Assembly (NCBI GenBank): GCA_052388025.1
Contig: JBQTIP010000020.1
Coordinates: 18,076 to 82,075, forward strand
Source of the DNA: JBQTIP01 sp052388025
Lineage (GTDB): Bacteria; Actinomycetota; UBA4738; HRBIN12
DNA: 64,000 bases
Direction of reading: 5' to 3'
Positions 63,238 through 64,000 of the stretch are shown piece after piece. The notes below the pieces were generated by a model. The model made no database searches. It worked only from the letters and a program-made list of their open reading frames with translations, and was not told the DNA's origin. The position numbers and the translations under genes are program-made. Numbering within the stretch: the stretch's first letter is position 1; every line of letters begins with the position of its first letter.

Positions 63238-64000
63238 GCCGCTTCCGCCCTCGGCGCCTTCCACGCCTGCTCGAAGAGCGACACGTACAGGAGCCCCCCC
63301 AGTGCGAGTCCGAAGCCCAGGCCCACAGCCGCCGCACCGCTGTCCTCCGTGAGGTAGGCCACCACGCTCGCAAGAAGGATAACGAGCGTCGCGTCGCGCC
63401 ACTTCGGGTGCCGGGCAAGCGCCTCGCGGATCGGCTCCGGCGGGCGGAGCACCAGCAGGAGGCAGGCCGGTAGGCCCAGCACCGGCACCAGCGCCAATGG
63501 ATTGCGGACGATCAGCCGCCAGCCTACGAGCAGCCGATCTGCCCCCGTCCGGACGAGACCCGACAAGCCGCCGCCGGAGGTCTCAACGAACGCCGTGGCG
63601 TGCGTCGGTGTGGCGGTCAGGAAGACGTGGGCCGCAAGCACCGCGGCCATCCCCAGGGCAACGACGCCGAGCGCGAGCCCTAGCCCCTTCCAGGACAGCC
63701 GGCCCCAGGTTCGGAGGGCGAGCCACAGGCCGGCGGCGGCGAAGGTGGCGAGCGCGCCTCCCAGGTTCGCCCCAGTGCCCGGCAGTCCGATGAAGAACGC
63801 CACGGCGACGATCAGGACGAACCCGACCGCGCGGGGCAGACTCGCCGCCACGTACAGGGAGGATCCGATGAGTAGGCCGATGAACACGTTGGGCATGCCG
63901 TAGAACCGGGCTCCGTCCAGCTCGGATCCGCCGAGGAACGGCGTGATCGCGGCGGTCCAGTCCAGCCGCGCCTCGGCCGCGAAGAAGACCAGCACGGCCG
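63234..64000 (-). CDS. Polytopic membrane protein, C-terminal part (5' partial)
   Basis: At least 253 aa with about 8 hydrophobic segments; the frame stays open to the window edge. The N-terminal visible stretch GGSELDGARFYGMPNVFIGLLIG resembles the RFYGxxNE-like loop of large bacterial membrane proteins of unknown role. The CPBP gene follows with a GTGA overlap. No function assigned. Confidence 0.75.
   Translation of the reverse strand, partial: AVLVFFAAEARLDWTAAITPFLGGSELDGARFYGMPNVFIGLLIGSSLYVAASLPRAVGFVLIVAVAFFIGLPGTGANLGGALATFAAAGLWLALRTWGRLSWKGLGLALGVVALGMAAVLAAHVFLTATPTHATAFVETSGGGLSGLVRTGADRLLVGWRLIVRNPLALVPVLGLPACLLLVLRPPEPIREALARHPKWRDATLVILLASVVAYLTEDSGAAAVGLGFGLALGGLLYVSLFEQAWKAPRAEAA

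Overview
The window is GC-rich and almost fully coding, with many GTG starts, short intergenic gaps and stop/start overlaps. It looks like a chromosomal segment of an uncultured or poorly studied actinobacterium. The best evidence is the order serA, gatB, gatA, gatC, ligA, mnmA, etfB, etfA. The same genes lie in this order, more spread out, on the Mycobacterium tuberculosis chromosome (from memory: Rv2996c, Rv3009c-3012c, Rv3014c, Rv3024c, Rv3028c-3029c). No rRNA, tRNA, CRISPR array, insertion sequence or phage gene was found. Several genes carry one-base indels at short homopolymers or an in-frame stop, so both sequencing error and gene decay must be kept in mind.

Region 1 (1-15.7 kb) is metabolic. 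It holds a 5'-truncated, frameshifted glutamine-synthetase-like amine ligase and a cytochrome P450. A minus-strand group follows: PLP-dependent group II decarboxylase, APC permease, alpha/beta hydrolase, and close homologues of the homoprotocatechuate enzymes HpaD (ring-opening dioxygenase) and HpaE (semialdehyde dehydrogenase). Next come a branched-chain aminotransferase, a frameshifted FAD amine oxidase, a methyltransferase, a DmdA/GcvT-like folate enzyme and two tandem MFS exporters. Decarboxylase, amine oxidase, HpaD and HpaE together suggest breakdown of an aromatic amino acid or catecholamine; this is inference.

Region 2 (15.8-46 kb) is the housekeeping core: SerA with a class V aminotransferase (serine synthesis), an FtsX-type ABC export operon, ferredoxin reductase plus Rieske ferredoxin, the GatCAB amidotransferase, LigA, MnmA, EtfBA and a fused PabB-PabC. 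Accessory genes sit between them: a RelE/Phd toxin-antitoxin pair with palindromic operators, two SnoaL-like proteins and a deleted relative, DMT and MFS transporters, and a large cyclase-ATPase-TPR regulator broken by a stop codon and a frameshift.

Region 3 (45-52.4 kb) holds a GNAT acetyltransferase, an enoyl-CoA hydratase, an NAD(P)-binding protein, a phosphotransferase relic, and a zinc locus. A Fur-family regulator (probably Zur) faces a four-gene operon: substrate-binding lipoprotein, ATPase, permease and a secreted seven-repeat His-rich beta-propeller resembling the zinc chaperone AztD.

Region 4 (52.4-64 kb) begins with a frameshifted MFS transporter. Next is a winged-helix regulator fused to a beta-carbonic-anhydrase-like domain, with a perfect 11-bp palindrome just upstream. 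An acyl-CoA mutase large subunit and its MeaB GTPase follow. The end holds membrane proteins (PrsW- and CPBP-type proteases) around a coupled SCP2/alcohol dehydrogenase/SCP2 group. A dispersed palindrome with a CTAGTC/GACTAG core occurs three times, each at the 3' end of a plus-strand gene (2430, 23235, 48554).
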